From Hydractinia symbiolongicarpus (taxonomy: Eukaryota; Cnidaria; Hydrozoa; Anthoathecata; Hydractiniidae), in contig NC_079880.1 in the NCBI RefSeq assembly GCF_029227915.1, positions 14,462,001-14,526,000 of the forward strand: a stretch of DNA of 64,000 nt. Reading direction: 5' to 3'. Below the pieces are notes generated by a model. The model had not been told where the DNA came from, did not search any database, and saw only the letters and a program-made list of their open reading frames with translations. Positions 38,583 through 53,500 of this stretch are shown piece by piece. The stretch's first letter is position 1. Every line of letters starts with the position of its first letter. A program made the position numbers and the translations under genes.

Positions 38583-41500
38583 ATGGCTGCATTTAATGTC
38601 AAGATAGAGCAGTTATTGATAGTTCTAGGACCGAGAGGCTGCCCAGATAATGTATTAACAAAGGCATTAACCATAATCCACAATGATGTTATTGGTTGTA
38701 AACAAGCAGCAAGAGAATATTTTGGAAAGGGCTTAATGACAGGACTCGTCAGTAAGTTTTAGTTAACCTAACATAGAAACACAGTATAATCCAATGATAG
38801 CCACCTACTTAAGACAGCCAACAGTTAATTTTAAAAGTAACAAATAAAAATCTTTGCCATAATTATAGTGTAAAAGTGTTTATTTGTTGATCTTTTCAGG
38901 CTAAGCTTCAGCAACGCATATCCTCAAGAGACATTTTAGGTTGTTTAGGCCAAAATGAAAAGATTTAATATTTCTGATGACAACAAATCAAGTTAGATAA
39001 AAACAGCAGCGAAATATAGCATATGTGCCTGTTCAAACATCCCTTATTAAATATCACGCATATATTTAGTAAAATGTAAAAAGGGTAGGCCAGGACTGTT
39101 TTCAGTTCTGAGGGAATATAATTATGGATAATATATACTGTCAAGCCCACCACAGGATTCAAATAAAACTAACAACTATAAAGATAAAGATAAACAAGAG
39201 ATGCTAAAATAAATAAAATTGTTTGAAAATACTGTTCAGACAAGAGTCCATTCTCGCATAGTCATGTTGATTTTATTAGTTTTGCTTCATTTTTCGTCAG
39301 ACAATCAGCCAACTGGTTTTATGTGAAGATCAATACACGCTTAACATTTTTTCGATCACTACGGTGTCTTTAATGGCTGCTATATCAATATGTAAGCATT
39401 AATTTTAACTAAAAGTAGAGCTAAATCACAGTCAACAAAATGGAAAGCAATCATTGTTAATTCATTATAATATAATTTAAAGCTTGTAATAAATGGGTAT
39501 CAGTGGCAATGTTGCCACCTGATACCCATGTGTTTTGTTATAGTTTGATCTGTGAGAACAATTTTTTTAAAAAGTGGCCACAGACTGAGACACATTACAT
39601 TTTAAGTACTCTCCCTTTGAATCTTTAGGGTTAAACTGTATAAAAGTTCTTTTTCTCATCATTTTAACTAGTTTGTTCATATGAAACCTTTTTTGATGAT
39701 GGTGAGACTGTTTTCATTCAATGTTAAATATTTTAAAGGTGAACAAACTCTAATATTTCAACACAAACGTAAACATAGATAAAAATAAAATATCTTGCTA
39801 TGCTTTTACCATTTTTAGATCTATGTCGATCATCATGTAACATTTTGGTTATTATCCTTTCAACAAGTTTAATGTATGCACTCTGCTGTTATGGAGATGT
39901 ATATAAAGAAAAATTCATTGAGCTGAATGGAGCAGTTCATCTATTGGCTATGATCTCTTCTCGTGATAATTCTGGTACATGTAATGCCACTTTCATGCCT
40001 TAGAAAAATTTGACCTGTATGTTGTGTTGTTGCTTAAGACAACTGTTATATATCAATTTCAAAGTGATAAAGTTATGTTAAATATAAACAACAGGAAGAG
40101 GGTATGACTGAAATGCAACAGTAGCTAAACATCAGTTTTCATAAATAAAATAAAATTTTGCGCTTGCCTACAATGTTTTACTTAACATAGCTAATTGATT
40201 GGAAGTAAGTAAGTTGGGGCAATTCTATTTTATATTTATTATGTTTATATGTTTATATGTTTTTAGGAAAAAGCAAAGAACACTTAAATCAAACATTGTT
40301 ACTTCACGAGCAAGCAGCTAAACTTCTTGTATTGCTAACTAGTTCTGGATCTAAGTTTCAGCAGCAACTAGGTACGTAGATTTGTTTATTTTGGAACACA
40401 TTCAAACATATTACCTTCATTAAAGGATTTTCAATAAGTTTTTGTGTCAAATGTTTTTAAACAGTAAAACATGGCAAAGAAGCCTGCCCTGACCTGATCA
40501 CATTTATTTTTATTTTTAACTTTGGTTTTAAATTTTAGAACTTCAAATTCTTTGTAAAATTAATCAAGATTTCAAGCCATTATATATTGTTTTTAACTAG
40601 CCTGCTAGTTGTCATTTTTTTATAAAGCATAGATAGCAACACTCCATTATGGCTAATTGTTGCTTTTTGCATGGTTTAAGGAAATACTAATAATAATTGA
40701 ATTTTGGACTGACTTTGTCACAAAAAATGAATGCAGAACTAGAGAACAAGGAAAAATTAGTTCTCAAAGAATTGTCTGTCGAATAGACAAAATAAAGGCT
40801 AGTCAACTATCTTTTATAGTAACACTTGGAATCATAAACAAGGTTGTTGAATTATGTGATGTGTTTTTCAATGGCAGTCATACCAACTGCTGTTTTGGAA
40901 CAACGGAATTTTCAGACGATGCTTTACATCTTACAAAACAACTCACAGAGGGAAGAAAATTAGTTGGCAAAATTGATCCCCAACAGAGTGCTGAAACTAA
41001 ACGAGGTAAAGTGAATGAATGACTTCAAACACAAGGGCTACCTGTTAAAATGTGTAATTGTGGTTTATTCACAAGCAGGGATCACAGTTAAACAAAAAAT
41101 AACATGTTTTTGGTAAAGTGTATTTTTCTCCTCATACTTGTCAGTGTTTTTTTTAAAAACCTATGTTCTTGTGAGAATGTTTAGAGAAATTTGTTTATTT
41201 TGTTTATTTTGTTTATTTTGTTCTTATTCCTGTTGACCTGTCAAGTTTGAGTTTTAAAGAAATATTGGGCAAGGAGTTTTTACATTTTTGATTTTTTTTT
41301 CTAAAAAAAGAAAACAATGCTAAGTAAAAAGTTGTAAAAATATAGATAGTATTATTTGACACAATAAAACACAAATAAACTTAATTTCAATTGATTTAAC
41401 TAAATCTGTCTTGTATTATACCTATCTATATTACTTACCATTTCGTTTAGTTCTGCATTTTTCAAACAATATAAATGTTTATTTCAGGTGTTCTCAGTAT

Positions 41501-44500
41501 ACTTGCTGTAGATTTATATGATACGAGCACTGATGAAGACGTAAACATTAATAAACAACTTCTCAAGTTGGGTTTCGCTTGGCCAGATCCGCTGCTAAAA
41601 GAGGAAAATAATGTGGAAAGTACTTCTTTGAATCTGGTGAGTTTTCTTTAGCTTACCTCACATGAAAAAACAAGTTGGATTCATATAAAATAGCTTTAAA
41701 AGCTGTCTATCAATCTGTTCATGTTTCTGAAAAATCTTGGTCAGTTTTTTGATTTAACAGTTTTGATAATTATGCTGATTAATGCATGACGTCATGTATT
41801 TGATATAAATGAGGTGCTGTTTACATGGATGTTAATTGGTTATTATACAGGATTTTCTGTCCTTGAAATCATTCCAATCATTGGCGTTGGTTTTTGGAGC
41901 AGAGAGCTTGCAGGTCAACAACAGCTCTAATCAGAGAAAAATTTGTTCAAAACATTACATTGCATTTTACGTTTTTTATTTTTGCAGTTCTAAGAAAAAA
42001 TACAAGAGCTTTTATTCAAATAAAACTGGAAAAGCAGGGAATTCCACGAAGAAAAAAACACGCGTGCTACACATCGCACGCGTAAATCTATTTTAGAAAA
42101 TTTGCGCGTGCGTTTTTTACGATTTTTTTCCTGGTTTATTTCACTCTTATCAGTCCCGTGAGTGTTCTTTAAGTGGTGTAAAAGTGCTAAATATATTAAC
42201 AAAACACCTTAGTTCGTTGTAGGAAGTAATTTATAATAGGTAAATAACAAAGAATTAAATTTAAGCAGTGGACGAAGAGACGCTGACACGTGCCACACGT
42301 TGCACTTACTGCAATGGTCTGCCATTTTGTTTGTAGTGCTATTTATCCCCGACCTTGTTCCCAGGGTTATATTTTCTCGGTAGGTTATTTATTATCTATA
42401 AAAATGGTAAAAATTGGAGTCATTTTTTATTTATTAAGGTTTCAAGTTTTGTTTGTTAGATTTTGGGAGACGGCTTGTTTGGAATACTTTAAAGTTGTTG
42501 TTTAGATTGTTATGTTATGTTCTTTTATGCAGTTAAGAATTTTAAAATAAAATGTTCAACATTTAATTTCACACAGGCAGAAAAAAACACATTTAATTTA
42601 AACACGGGGAAAAATACACGGCGTTTAATTAACGTTTTTAAAAAAATTTAATTTAACCACAAGTGGTTATAAACTGTTTTTAATGATACAGTTGAAGCTG
42701 TCGATTTAAAACGATTGAGTTTCGGAATACAGTTTTTAATAGTTAAATGCTTAAAGCAAAGCCTTAAGCGGCGATATTAACTACGCTGTAGAAAATCAAC
42801 TTTTATAATTCCTTCGTTAATTTCTTTTATTTTACGCGAGTAAAGAGCGTAATTAGCGCGTGCGATGAATCGCACGCCTGAATAGCTGTTGCACGTGTGT
42901 GGGCGCGTGCGCGTGCGATCGCACGCGTCTCCTGGAATTCCCTAAGGTAATAAAAAATGAAAGATGCCAACAGATAATAAGCGAAAGAAATGAATAAACG
43001 TGAGAAAAAAAAGAAGCTATTTAGTTAACTTAATTAAAAAAAATCATGCAGTCATTTATCTGTTGAGCCTGACATGTTTTTTTAAATGCAACTAACTGTA
43101 ATAATAAGTAATCCAAAGTGATGAGGAAGTTACTGTAAGCACCTGGCTTATTTTAGAAATTACGTGTGTAACAGTGAAGACCAAGGAAAGTTAATTATCA
43201 GTATTGTGTGACCAAGCGCACTTGGCTTTAATGTTGATTTTGTGCCTTTCTGCTAATTTCCATCCTTTTCCATTCCACCATTTAAAAAATAGTTCATTTT
43301 TTTGTCAATATCTCTATAATGAATTAGTCTATATTTTTATTTAAATCTGTTGTTTGATTTTCGTTATTTATTTTTTGTTTATGGTACACATTAACGTTTT
43401 GGTTATATTTAAAGTATTTTCAAGGGACGGTTTCTACTCCTGTTTAAAAAATAATTTAAAACTGTGGCCTTAAATTTTTTTTTAGTTTGTAAAATGCGAG
43501 CACATTTGCATTTTTGAATGGAATAAAACGCACTATGCATTATCTTTTAGACTATAACACGAAACAGATCATCATATTTCGTTGGCCCTATCAGCTGTCA
43601 TAAACTGACAGATTTTACCTCTAATAAGTATTACCTTTTTTTAAACTAATTTTTAATGATGATTTTATTTGCTCAAATTTTAGAGTAATGAGAAGATTTG
43701 GTCAGATTTCCATATTACCAAAGTGGTTGATGCACACTGTTTTTGGGCTTTTATTGACTCAGAGGCTCATTCTAAAATAAACAGACTGTCAAAATTATTA
43801 GAAGAATATGTAAGTTTTTGTTGCTATGTTTATTTCTCTATAAATCATCAGTTAATCTGTCACACTTTTCAAGCAAATCATGGGACATGGTAAGAAATGA
43901 GATACCTCAAATATAAGTATTATCAATACGTTTTATAGTGGTATTTGGGGAATATGAATTGTGCTGATACGAAGAAAATATTGGTAAAAATTCTTCGTCA
44001 TGATAGAATGGAGGTTGTAAAATTCAAATTCAAATTAGCTTTGATGACACTAAATTAAACAGTTTTTAATTCAAGTATGTAAAAACACAAAAAAATATCG
44101 GTCTCTTGTAAGCGTACCATTACGTACAACACTTGATTGAAATTTGCAATAAGGAATTGTAAAATGAAATGAAATATAGCATTTTGGGAGTGTAATGTTC
44201 GCAATATTTTAGTTATATGATATTGATTATGTAGAGCTTTCTTTTCACTGTTTTAGGTATACACTTCAGATGTCTGCACACTTTGTGATTTAAAGTGTGG
44301 TACTAGAGTATGTTTTGCTGTGACAAAAGAGACTGGCACTAGCTGGGTTCGTGGGTGTGTACTGGAAGTTGACACAAGCAGTAATAGTTGCCAGGTCATG
44401 CTTGTTGATTACGGAATTGTTGTAAAAATTGGGAATAACCTACTGTTTCCAATTCCCAATGCTATCAACGATATTCCACATCAGGTGAGCTTTAAGCTGT

Positions 44501-47500
44501 TTAGTACTAATAGTGTATAATATATGCACAATGTTGCTTACTCAGTTTGAAAGAATTTTTTTTCTTACCTCACAGGCTAATTTATGTGTATTGGAAGGTA
44601 TAACAGCTGCTCCAAAAAACACTGTAATCCTCGAATATGCTGCAGGTGAGTGTGGGCTATCATGCTTTTATTTCCCAAAGAATTGCCAACCATCATGCTT
44701 CGCATGAGGATAACACTGCGAAAAATTGATATTTTTAGAAATATTAAGTAACTTAGCAACAAGTCATGCACTGCGCATGCAAATACACATGGGTGGTGGA
44801 ACGAAAGCTTTATTTAAGGTGGGTGTTCAAATGTTGTTTGCATTTTAAAATAACAGTTTTTTGTTGCTGGTATCAAATAATTTGCCGGTGGACTTATTAC
44901 TGAACTTTTTGTATTAAAAATGTTATCATAAAGAAACTTTGTTTAAAACACGAACCCACAAGGCATTCTATTTGAAATATTATATTTCTTACAGAGGAAC
45001 CCTTCGTACTGTGCATGCCAGACAGGGGAGATTATTCTTTCACAATTGGATGGTTACTACTTTTATTACAGTTTTAGTACAGCAAGAAATATGCATCTCA
45101 ATATTTTACAATACTTTTAGTTATGTCACGTACCAAACAAAAAAATTGTTAAAAAGGTTCTTGCTGCACTTTCCAATTTGTCACTCAACTTTAACATCAG
45201 ACCGCAAATTGGTCATATGGGTGGCTGTAAAAGGATCTTAGGTACTTTTGATTCTTGAACATTTCTTCTTTATATGTGTTTTCATTACCTTAATTATAAT
45301 ATTTTTTTTGAAATTTAATTGCTTATAATTTAGATCTACTCAGAGAACATATTGAAGATAACGAGTGCATCGAAGTTCTTTTGAGTTGCCTAATCAACCT
45401 GTTAATGGAGTGTATACAAAATCGTAAGCATATTGCCACATCAAATGGTTTGCTGATTTTAATCAAGATCTACCGCATGCCGTCAACTAACTTGGAAAAC
45501 AAGGAGTTGATTGTGAAAGCTGTGAAAAACTTAGTAGGAAATGGCTGGTAGGTTATTTTTGCATGAATTTATTACTGTGTTAAAAAAAATAGCGACAAAA
45601 ACAATTGTTTTTTGAAGCAGGGTTGCTTGGGTGTTTTGTTTACCTAATCTTTCTAGCATAATTCTTAAAATTTTAACTTTCTTCTTGATTTTTTTAAAAA
45701 AATTTTAAAATGCAGCTTTTTTACAAAATTATTGAATGACTGTTCATACTTCTTGTCATAAATACAGAACATTTTCGAAAACGTTTTTTGTCGCGTGCGT
45801 GTTGCCTAAACATGTACTTACGATGTTAGGCTGTAAAAAATGGTGTATTAAATAAGGAAACGTTTGTGTTTACATAATCTAATAAAATTAGTTACCTCTA
45901 TATTATCTGTTTTAAATTATTTTCACTGTGTTAGCAGGAAAATATTTCAGCATGATATTATTTTCACTGTTTGTATGGCATGAACAAAAAACGTTTCCCT
46001 GTGTGCGAAAATAACGAATGATAAAAATCTATCGTTAAATATTTTGCTGAGTTGAAATAAATCTATCCCGCATATTGAGAAAAATTTTGTTTATATTGGA
46101 AAATGAATTTTCCATGAACCAAATCTGTATTATGTAAACCTTATATTTAGGCCTAAAATCATCAAAAATATTTTCCCGGTTTCTGAAAGAACATTTTCCA
46201 TATAAACAATACCTAAGAGATGTTAGGACAAACGTAACAGAAAGCCTAGATATCCAAATTTTGTTCTTGCTTTAAAGGCGATTACTTGATCCAATAAATG
46301 CTCCAGATGTGCGGGGAATTGTTGAAGATCAGATAGACTCACTTAAGGTGAGTTTTTTTTCTTTTCTTATTGAACATGCTCTATTGATCAAATGCTGTGT
46401 GTCCTATTTAGTTATCAAGATAACAGGAGATACTTATTTAACACTTAACAAACTGTATTAAAAATTTGTGGGAGGAAATTTGAATTATCTGACAATCGCA
46501 ATAATACTAAAAGATGACTTGACATATGAAATGTTAATTTTTTTTCAAACTTGTTATATCCCTCTGTTGGATAAATTTTTACTTTGTGCTAGAGATGCAC
46601 GACATATCAATACTCTTGATATGTACAACGGGCGGACTCCCATAGATTTCACTTTAAATAACGAACAGTTAACATATATATTGTTTGTAAGCCACACGAA
46701 GATTCCTGGCTTTGCATATTTTGTTGCATCCTACTAAAACGTGATGAGCATCTGCTAAACAAATTGTTGACAGGATACCTGACTAATGTAGTCTTTTGGT
46801 AGAATGCTTGCTTTTAGTGTGGCAGATTGCAGGTTCCATTTTCGGCTGAATCATACCAAAGACTATAAAAATTTGAATTTTTGGTTAGTAGAAATAGAAA
46901 GGGATGGGCAGATGTCTAGTTAAGCAGATGCTGTGCTTACACGACTTTCGTAGCACAGATTGGAGCTTTAAATGCACTGGGGCCCCATTCTTAGGACCCT
47001 CGTTGATAGCAGTACCAGTATAGAAATTGCAGAGGCTACATTGAATATATATAGTGCATAAATAAAAATAGTGGTGCATCTTAATTTTAAACCAGTTCTT
47101 ATGTCTCAGGAGTAGTGTCTATAAATTAAAAAAAATGTCTCCTTTTCTTTACGAGATGGTTTCTAAATTTAGGGTTGTTTCAATCTATCCAATTTATGTG
47201 GTGAAGAAATCTTAGAAGAAGTAAGAAAGCGACGTAGAAAGAAAAAGTAAGACCATCACCTGTTTATGTAAACAGTGTATCATCAATTCTTTTGTGTATT
47301 TATAAATATTCACATCCCTGATTGTTGGGAATTTGAGGCTATGATAAATAACAAAATGTTGCGAAGAAATCTTTCCTTTTTTGGAATTACTATTGAACAT
47401 TTCTAATTTAATTTCCAAACATCTTTTTCTTTTATAGTTTGCGACCTGGTGAAGTGGCACCACAACCGACCTATGCTTCACTTTCTGTGGACGATCTTGT

Positions 47501-50500
47501 TAAAAAGTTAAGAGGAGTTGTGTCGAGTGGTGACGAATGTGACTCGAAGAGTGAGGGATATAAGACAGGTCCCGATACTGATGTAGATGAAAGCTGTTTG
47601 TGTATTGAAAAGGTACGCATCTCTTCTAATAAGAAAGATGTTTATAAGAAACTCGAAATAGGCTTGTACTGATATTTAGAAGGTGATTTATTAACTTATT
47701 GAAAAGCATATGGCTTTATACGGGCATATGACTGACTGCGTCAATTTCTTGCTGCAGAGTGTTGTTTAGATGATTTTTTTCGCCATTTTTGACAATGACA
47801 GGCAAATTTGTAATTGGATTGTGGTTCTTCTGTAAAAAAGATTAATACTACAGCTATAGCGACTCCTGTTTATATGTTTATCTGTCCATCTTGTTTCTTA
47901 CAGAGACTTTCTTTGAACCACGTAGAAGGTTATTTCTACAGAAGTTTGATAAACGTGGAAGAAGACGAGAGAAATGCGTTCATGTGAGTTTAATTTTTTT
48001 GTATGGTGCTGTAAAACTGTAGTATGAAATGGTAAATGAATATAAAAGATAGACTGCTTTCTTGGGATAACAGATAACTATCCCCTATCTTTGGCATCGT
48101 TGTTTAGGTATGGGCACAGCATTCGTAGCATCAAAGCTGTTGATATTGGAATGTGAGTGATCTTTCTATGTATGCTGCTTTTTACGGGTTTGTGAGAGGC
48201 TGAGACCACGCAAGTGGAACTCGTCATTTTCCTGAAAGGGATTTTGAAAATCTTTTAAAATTTTCCGAGTGTTTCTAAATTCCACCGTTTTTAGATTTTT
48301 CGTTGTTTTTTTATTGAGCATATATTTTTGTTGTTCTGATCAATTCGGTAAAGTCAGCAAATACGGCGTCCCAAATCTATATGAAAATATATTTCAGACA
48401 TAAAATTATCATTCTTGATAACCTCACCTTCCTGCTACAATTAAGTCTCTGAAAGTATGCATGCAATAACAATGTCTGTGTGATCTATGGTGGTCGTATT
48501 TTACAGAACGATATGCGCCATGTTGAATAGTGGTCGAGGTGGAGTTATATACATTGGCGTAGCAAATAATAGACAAGTGTTAGGTATCAACATTAATCGG
48601 AAAGAGGTATGCGTGTATATTATCGAGTTCGGTCCAACCATGTTGGTGTTTTCTATTCGGAGGGGATGTCGGGTAAATGTCGTGTCCCTAAATGTCCACT
48701 CTGTTGCTGCGTTGTTCAGTAAAAACTAAAGTTACTGGTCGTTGGGAAACTATTGCTTGCAATAGAGATTGTGCTATGGGGTTTGATTTTTATCTGGCGT
48801 TAATTCGCGTTAATTTTTTTCGCGTTAATTAATATTCTGGCCCTCAGGACGTTTTCATTCCAAGTAAAATTGACACTGCTTTATATTCTTTTTGTTGATG
48901 ATATCGATATTGATGAGGAAATTTGTTGAAATTTCCATAAGGTAGACTAAAAACAAGGAAAAATCAAAAAGGAAAACGGTCAGAATTTTAGGTCCCTGTA
49001 TTGTTTGTAAAACAAGGCAATATAATAAACCGCAATTTAAAAAATATTTTTTGTAAAAAAGCTTTTGTACACACAATGCGCTCATTTTTTTATACAAAAG
49101 TGTGTTCACGCTAACTCGCAGTATAACATCAAAAAATTTGATATTTATCTTGCGCGGTAGCTAATTCAAGTGAAAGACATTTCCATTACGAGTAAAAAAA
49201 CTTTAATTAACGCACCTGCTTAACGCGAAATAACATCAAATAGAAATCAACTTTAGACATGACAGATAGGACAAACTTGTTGGAAATTCTTGAGATACGC
49301 AAAAGAACCCTTAATTATAAAAGACGATCCATGCGAACAAAGAACTTCTGCTTTCTGGAATATTTGCTTTCAAATAAGAACATTTTTAGTCACCCTCTGA
49401 TTCTCGTGTTAATCCAGTCATTCACTATAAGACATTGTAAATCCATTCTTTTACCTGTGGCGAAAATTCGAGTTGGGACACGACAGAGAGAGTAAAAAAA
49501 ACTGGTTTAACGAGTCAGAAGTTTTTAACTCAGTGTAAACTTCTTGGTTGTAAAAATCCATTTTAACGACAATTTTCTTCACATTTAAATCGCGTAAATT
49601 TCTCACGAAATAAAGAACAAAATTGAGAAACTTTTACTCTGGGGATATGCACACTTCCATCTCGTTTTACATAAAACATTTATTGATTTATTTTATAGAG
49701 AGATAATGTCCGACTTGGCGTGGACGAGTTATTGGATGCGTTCAAACCACGTGTGAAGCATGATAAATATGAAGTAATGAATTTTCATTTATTCTTTGAA
49801 AAAAAATTCACATTTGTTTGATGGTTTTAAATTGCGCGAATAATTTTTTTTTTGAAAAGCTTTTTACAAAAGGGGCGAAGAAAAGATTTTATTTTTAATT
49901 TAAATTTATAATTTAAGCACTTTTTTTATCAAAATTATTTTGCGGCTCCAAAATCCAAATTTAAGTCGGCAACTTGACACAGTACTTTACGCGAAAATAG
50001 AAAAACGTATTCATAACTTTTTTTCATGTTGGTAGAAAAACATACACCTTCGACGTGATCAACTGGAGTGATCGAATTAAGGCCCCACGCCCCTCGCTTA
50101 TTCTCTGGATAGCCGAATCTTTAGTTTTTTTCGGAAAAAGTGAACTGAAAGTTGTTTACGTGGTAGTAAGCTGACAAAAGTGGTGGTCATATCGGCAAAA
50201 CTTGTTAGGGTAATCGAGTCTTTTCTAGGTCTTTGTTAATCTAAAACGAGTAATTTTATGAATAAAGTAATGATGTTCCATCATCCGATTGCTGTTCACG
50301 AAATACAAAATTGATAATGAGTTTTTTTAGATTAAATTTGTTCAAGTGATGTCGGGTACTAGCGCTGACGAGTAAGTTTTAAACTATTCTTATTTTGGTA
50401 TTGCGTGTTGTATTTTGGAAGATTATTGTCGATTAAATTGAATAAATGAATGAATGCATGATTTTTTATCCAATCATAGTTTGAAACAACACGAAGAGCG

Positions 50501-53500
50501 ATATGTTATTGAAATTTACGTATCGAAAAATATCGACCAGGTTTATCAAACTGGTAGTAAAAAGTAAGTCGTAAAATTTGTTTTACTGGCGGGCGCATCT
50601 TTAGCCACAAGTGCTGCGCTGTAATTCTTTAATATCACCACCCCTGGCGTCGCATAATACAAATGCGACATTTCTTTATATAGTTGTACAAAGTGATAGT
50701 ATAAATTTCGCGAATATTCTTCATTTCGCGGAAATTAATTTTTACGGAAAAACCCCTAAACCGAAATCCGCGAAATTATTTCCTTAAAAGTATAACTAAA
50801 AGAAAATCTGTTTGCATCAACCAAGATGTTTTATGTGAGAAGTTGCCTTTTTCTTTAAACCATAAAAACGTTGTATAATAATAAGAACTCCGCCCTCTAA
50901 TAAGTGTCCCGCCCTGAAGAACTGAAACTATCACAATGGCGTATTAATTAGAGGATATGCGGGACTATTTTGGATTCTGCTTGTTGCTGTTCAATGTGTT
51001 TTTGTTTTCTTAGAATGTATTTTCGAGATGGAAGCGAAAATAGTTTGGTAAGACATGTTTTATTCAAACAACAAAATATTCTCTTAAAACAAACGCTGTG
51101 ATTAAGATTTAAAAACAATATCCATTGTACATTTAGCTTTCTATGCAACAAATTCGTGAGAAAACAATCCGTGAACAGGAAGAAAAATACCAAGCGGAAA
51201 TAAAAGCGTAAGTTGATTTTGATTTCACGTGTAACATGCTGTTGAAGGTCAGAAAAAGCGAAACGGCTACCATTTTAATCTGTTAGGGGAACACTATCAT
51301 CTTTCGTTTTTGAACATACTGCATCTGTAACCTGCGCTTCTACGTTTAACGTCTGCACAACACTGGTGTTTTTCCTTTATCCAAGCAACACTTTATTTTT
51401 GGTATGTGTGAACACGTATTTTGGCACCACCCCGATAAATCTGTACATACACATCTTTCGATGTCCTCTTCTCTGCTGAACGTTAGAACGTGTGTTTCAT
51501 GGCGTCCGTCAACCGTGCGATTTTCAAAACATTTATTAAACAGTCGTAAATGGCATTCGGTGTTTTCCATAATTTTCTCCCAGCTCTCTCCATAATTTTT
51601 GTTATCTCTGTAAAAACACTTCATTTTTATGGTCACGTACGGTTCTAAGATTGTATACAAAAACAATATGAAAAACAGTTGTACCTCTAGCCGAATTCTT
51701 TTTCATTTTTGAAAAAAAAAGTATAAGGGGGTTAAAAGAGTTTAAAGGTGTAAAATGTTGGACTTTCTTACAGAGTTTTATTGAGCTTTATATAACGAGT
51801 GTTAAATAACTTCTGTACTAAATTCGCAAAATAGCAAGTGTTTTCGTGCGCAACCTACAAATAATATAAACAACTCTCGGAAGCCTGTGAAGAACATTTT
51901 TTTCTTACTTCAGCGTCACTCACCCGCTCCTCGTATATCTTTCACCACTGATGAGCTACCATCTTCTTTCGCTGCTTCTAACTTGTACAAAAATTCCAAT
52001 GATATTTGGTTGCGATATTGGTATATGGCGATTACCATGAAACCTGAGGAAAAATTAGGCCTGTGTTAGTTTGTTGCTTCGTGCAGAAATTTAAATAGAC
52101 TAGATTTCTACTAAACACTTCTCAATAACTAGCTAAGAAACCCACTGGTTGTAATAAGAAAATTTCATCTTAGCACAAAGTCGTTAGCTGCCGTTTTGAG
52201 TAGAAAAATGTTATTGTAGTCAAGTGAGCTATCTCGTTTCTTTAAAACATTCTCGCGAAAATTAATTCTTTTAAGCTATGTCTACATTTCAATGTTAATT
52301 TAAACAGATATGTTTATCACTATTTTCTTGCACGAGAGGGAATGTTAACATTCCCAAAAAGACTCTATATTTGATCGAGTGGTGAAGACGAAAGTTCTAC
52401 GAGCACATATTTCTATAATGTCCACTTTGCATCACGTTTTTATATAAAAAACACGATTTTTGGAAACAAGAGGCTAAGATTAGTGGCACTGTCAACTGCT
52501 AAACTCGATTGATAAATTTTCCAACTTCTTCATAAAAGCGTTTTAACAATACAGAATCAGGTACCACAGGTTTTTTTAGAAAAACCTTTTTATATAGGTG
52601 AATATTTATCATAGCACATCCGTATTTCATTCTTAACAGAGAATATTTCACCCCGATCCGACCTCTGATCATGACGGGCGAGTACAATGCGTGTAAGTCA
52701 TATTGAAGAAGAACTACTTTGTTCATCACTAACATACTGCCTGGCAATGAGCGGGATTCGATCCGCGGTTCCCAGAACTGGAAGCCGCAGACGACGCTAT
52801 GATAAATATTCACCTATGCATACACACCATCCGGATAAACTATCTGAGTTCATCACTAACATATTGCCGCACGTAATGTAGTGGGTTCGTCTGCGGCTCC
52901 CAGTTATGGTATAAAATGATGTTTTTTTAAAAATCTCTTTTCGTTATCAAGACATTAGAATTTATGTTAATCATTCAACCTTTATAATATCTATGCATTG
53001 ATAAAGTTTGCATGCACATCTCTTAACAGGTCTAAATAACGGAAGACGTAGAATGTCAAAATTTATGCAGCATAATTAAATCTGAAATCCTCTAAATCTG
53101 AATATTTTTTAAACGAAAAGAGATTTGGGAAAAATTTAAAGAATTGTTAACCAACTTTTTATAAACTCTATAATATAAGTCCAGCATCATTTTGTACCTT
53201 AGGTTAGGTTCCCTTTGATGCTGAACCTGTAGATACGTTTCTGACATAAAAAGACGTTTATGACACGCCACTCATTAAACAATCACCTGCCACAAGTAAT
53301 ACAGAGACAGCATATCTGTTCCATATAAGCATGTTGTCTTCATTGTTAATACTTCTCCAATATCTCAACTTTTATTATCCGGCTCACTTTAAACTGCAAT
53401 ATTGAAAGATGCTCATCTGATGTATCTTTTTGATCTTTTGATCAGATTCTACTCGGTATAATTCTGTCGGTTTCGGCTGTTTTGTGTCTTTCTTTTAATG

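Noticed and set aside
40657-40744. Longer exon 5 of the Tudor/AlbA_2 gene beginning at 40657
   Set aside because: The upstream part contains no acceptor in the right phase; an acceptor just before 40745 fits exon 4.
44995-45120. Extra exon in the Tudor/AlbA_2 gene after the acceptor at 44994
   Set aside because: Direct joining of 44818 to 45121 keeps phase and gives a continuous armadillo repeat (KALFK then LCHVPNKKIVKKVL). The intervening frame looks random.
52735-52805. Functional tRNA on the minus strand
   Set aside because: A B-box/T-arm match is present, but no acceptor stem or A box at correct spacing; part of the segment is duplicated nearby.
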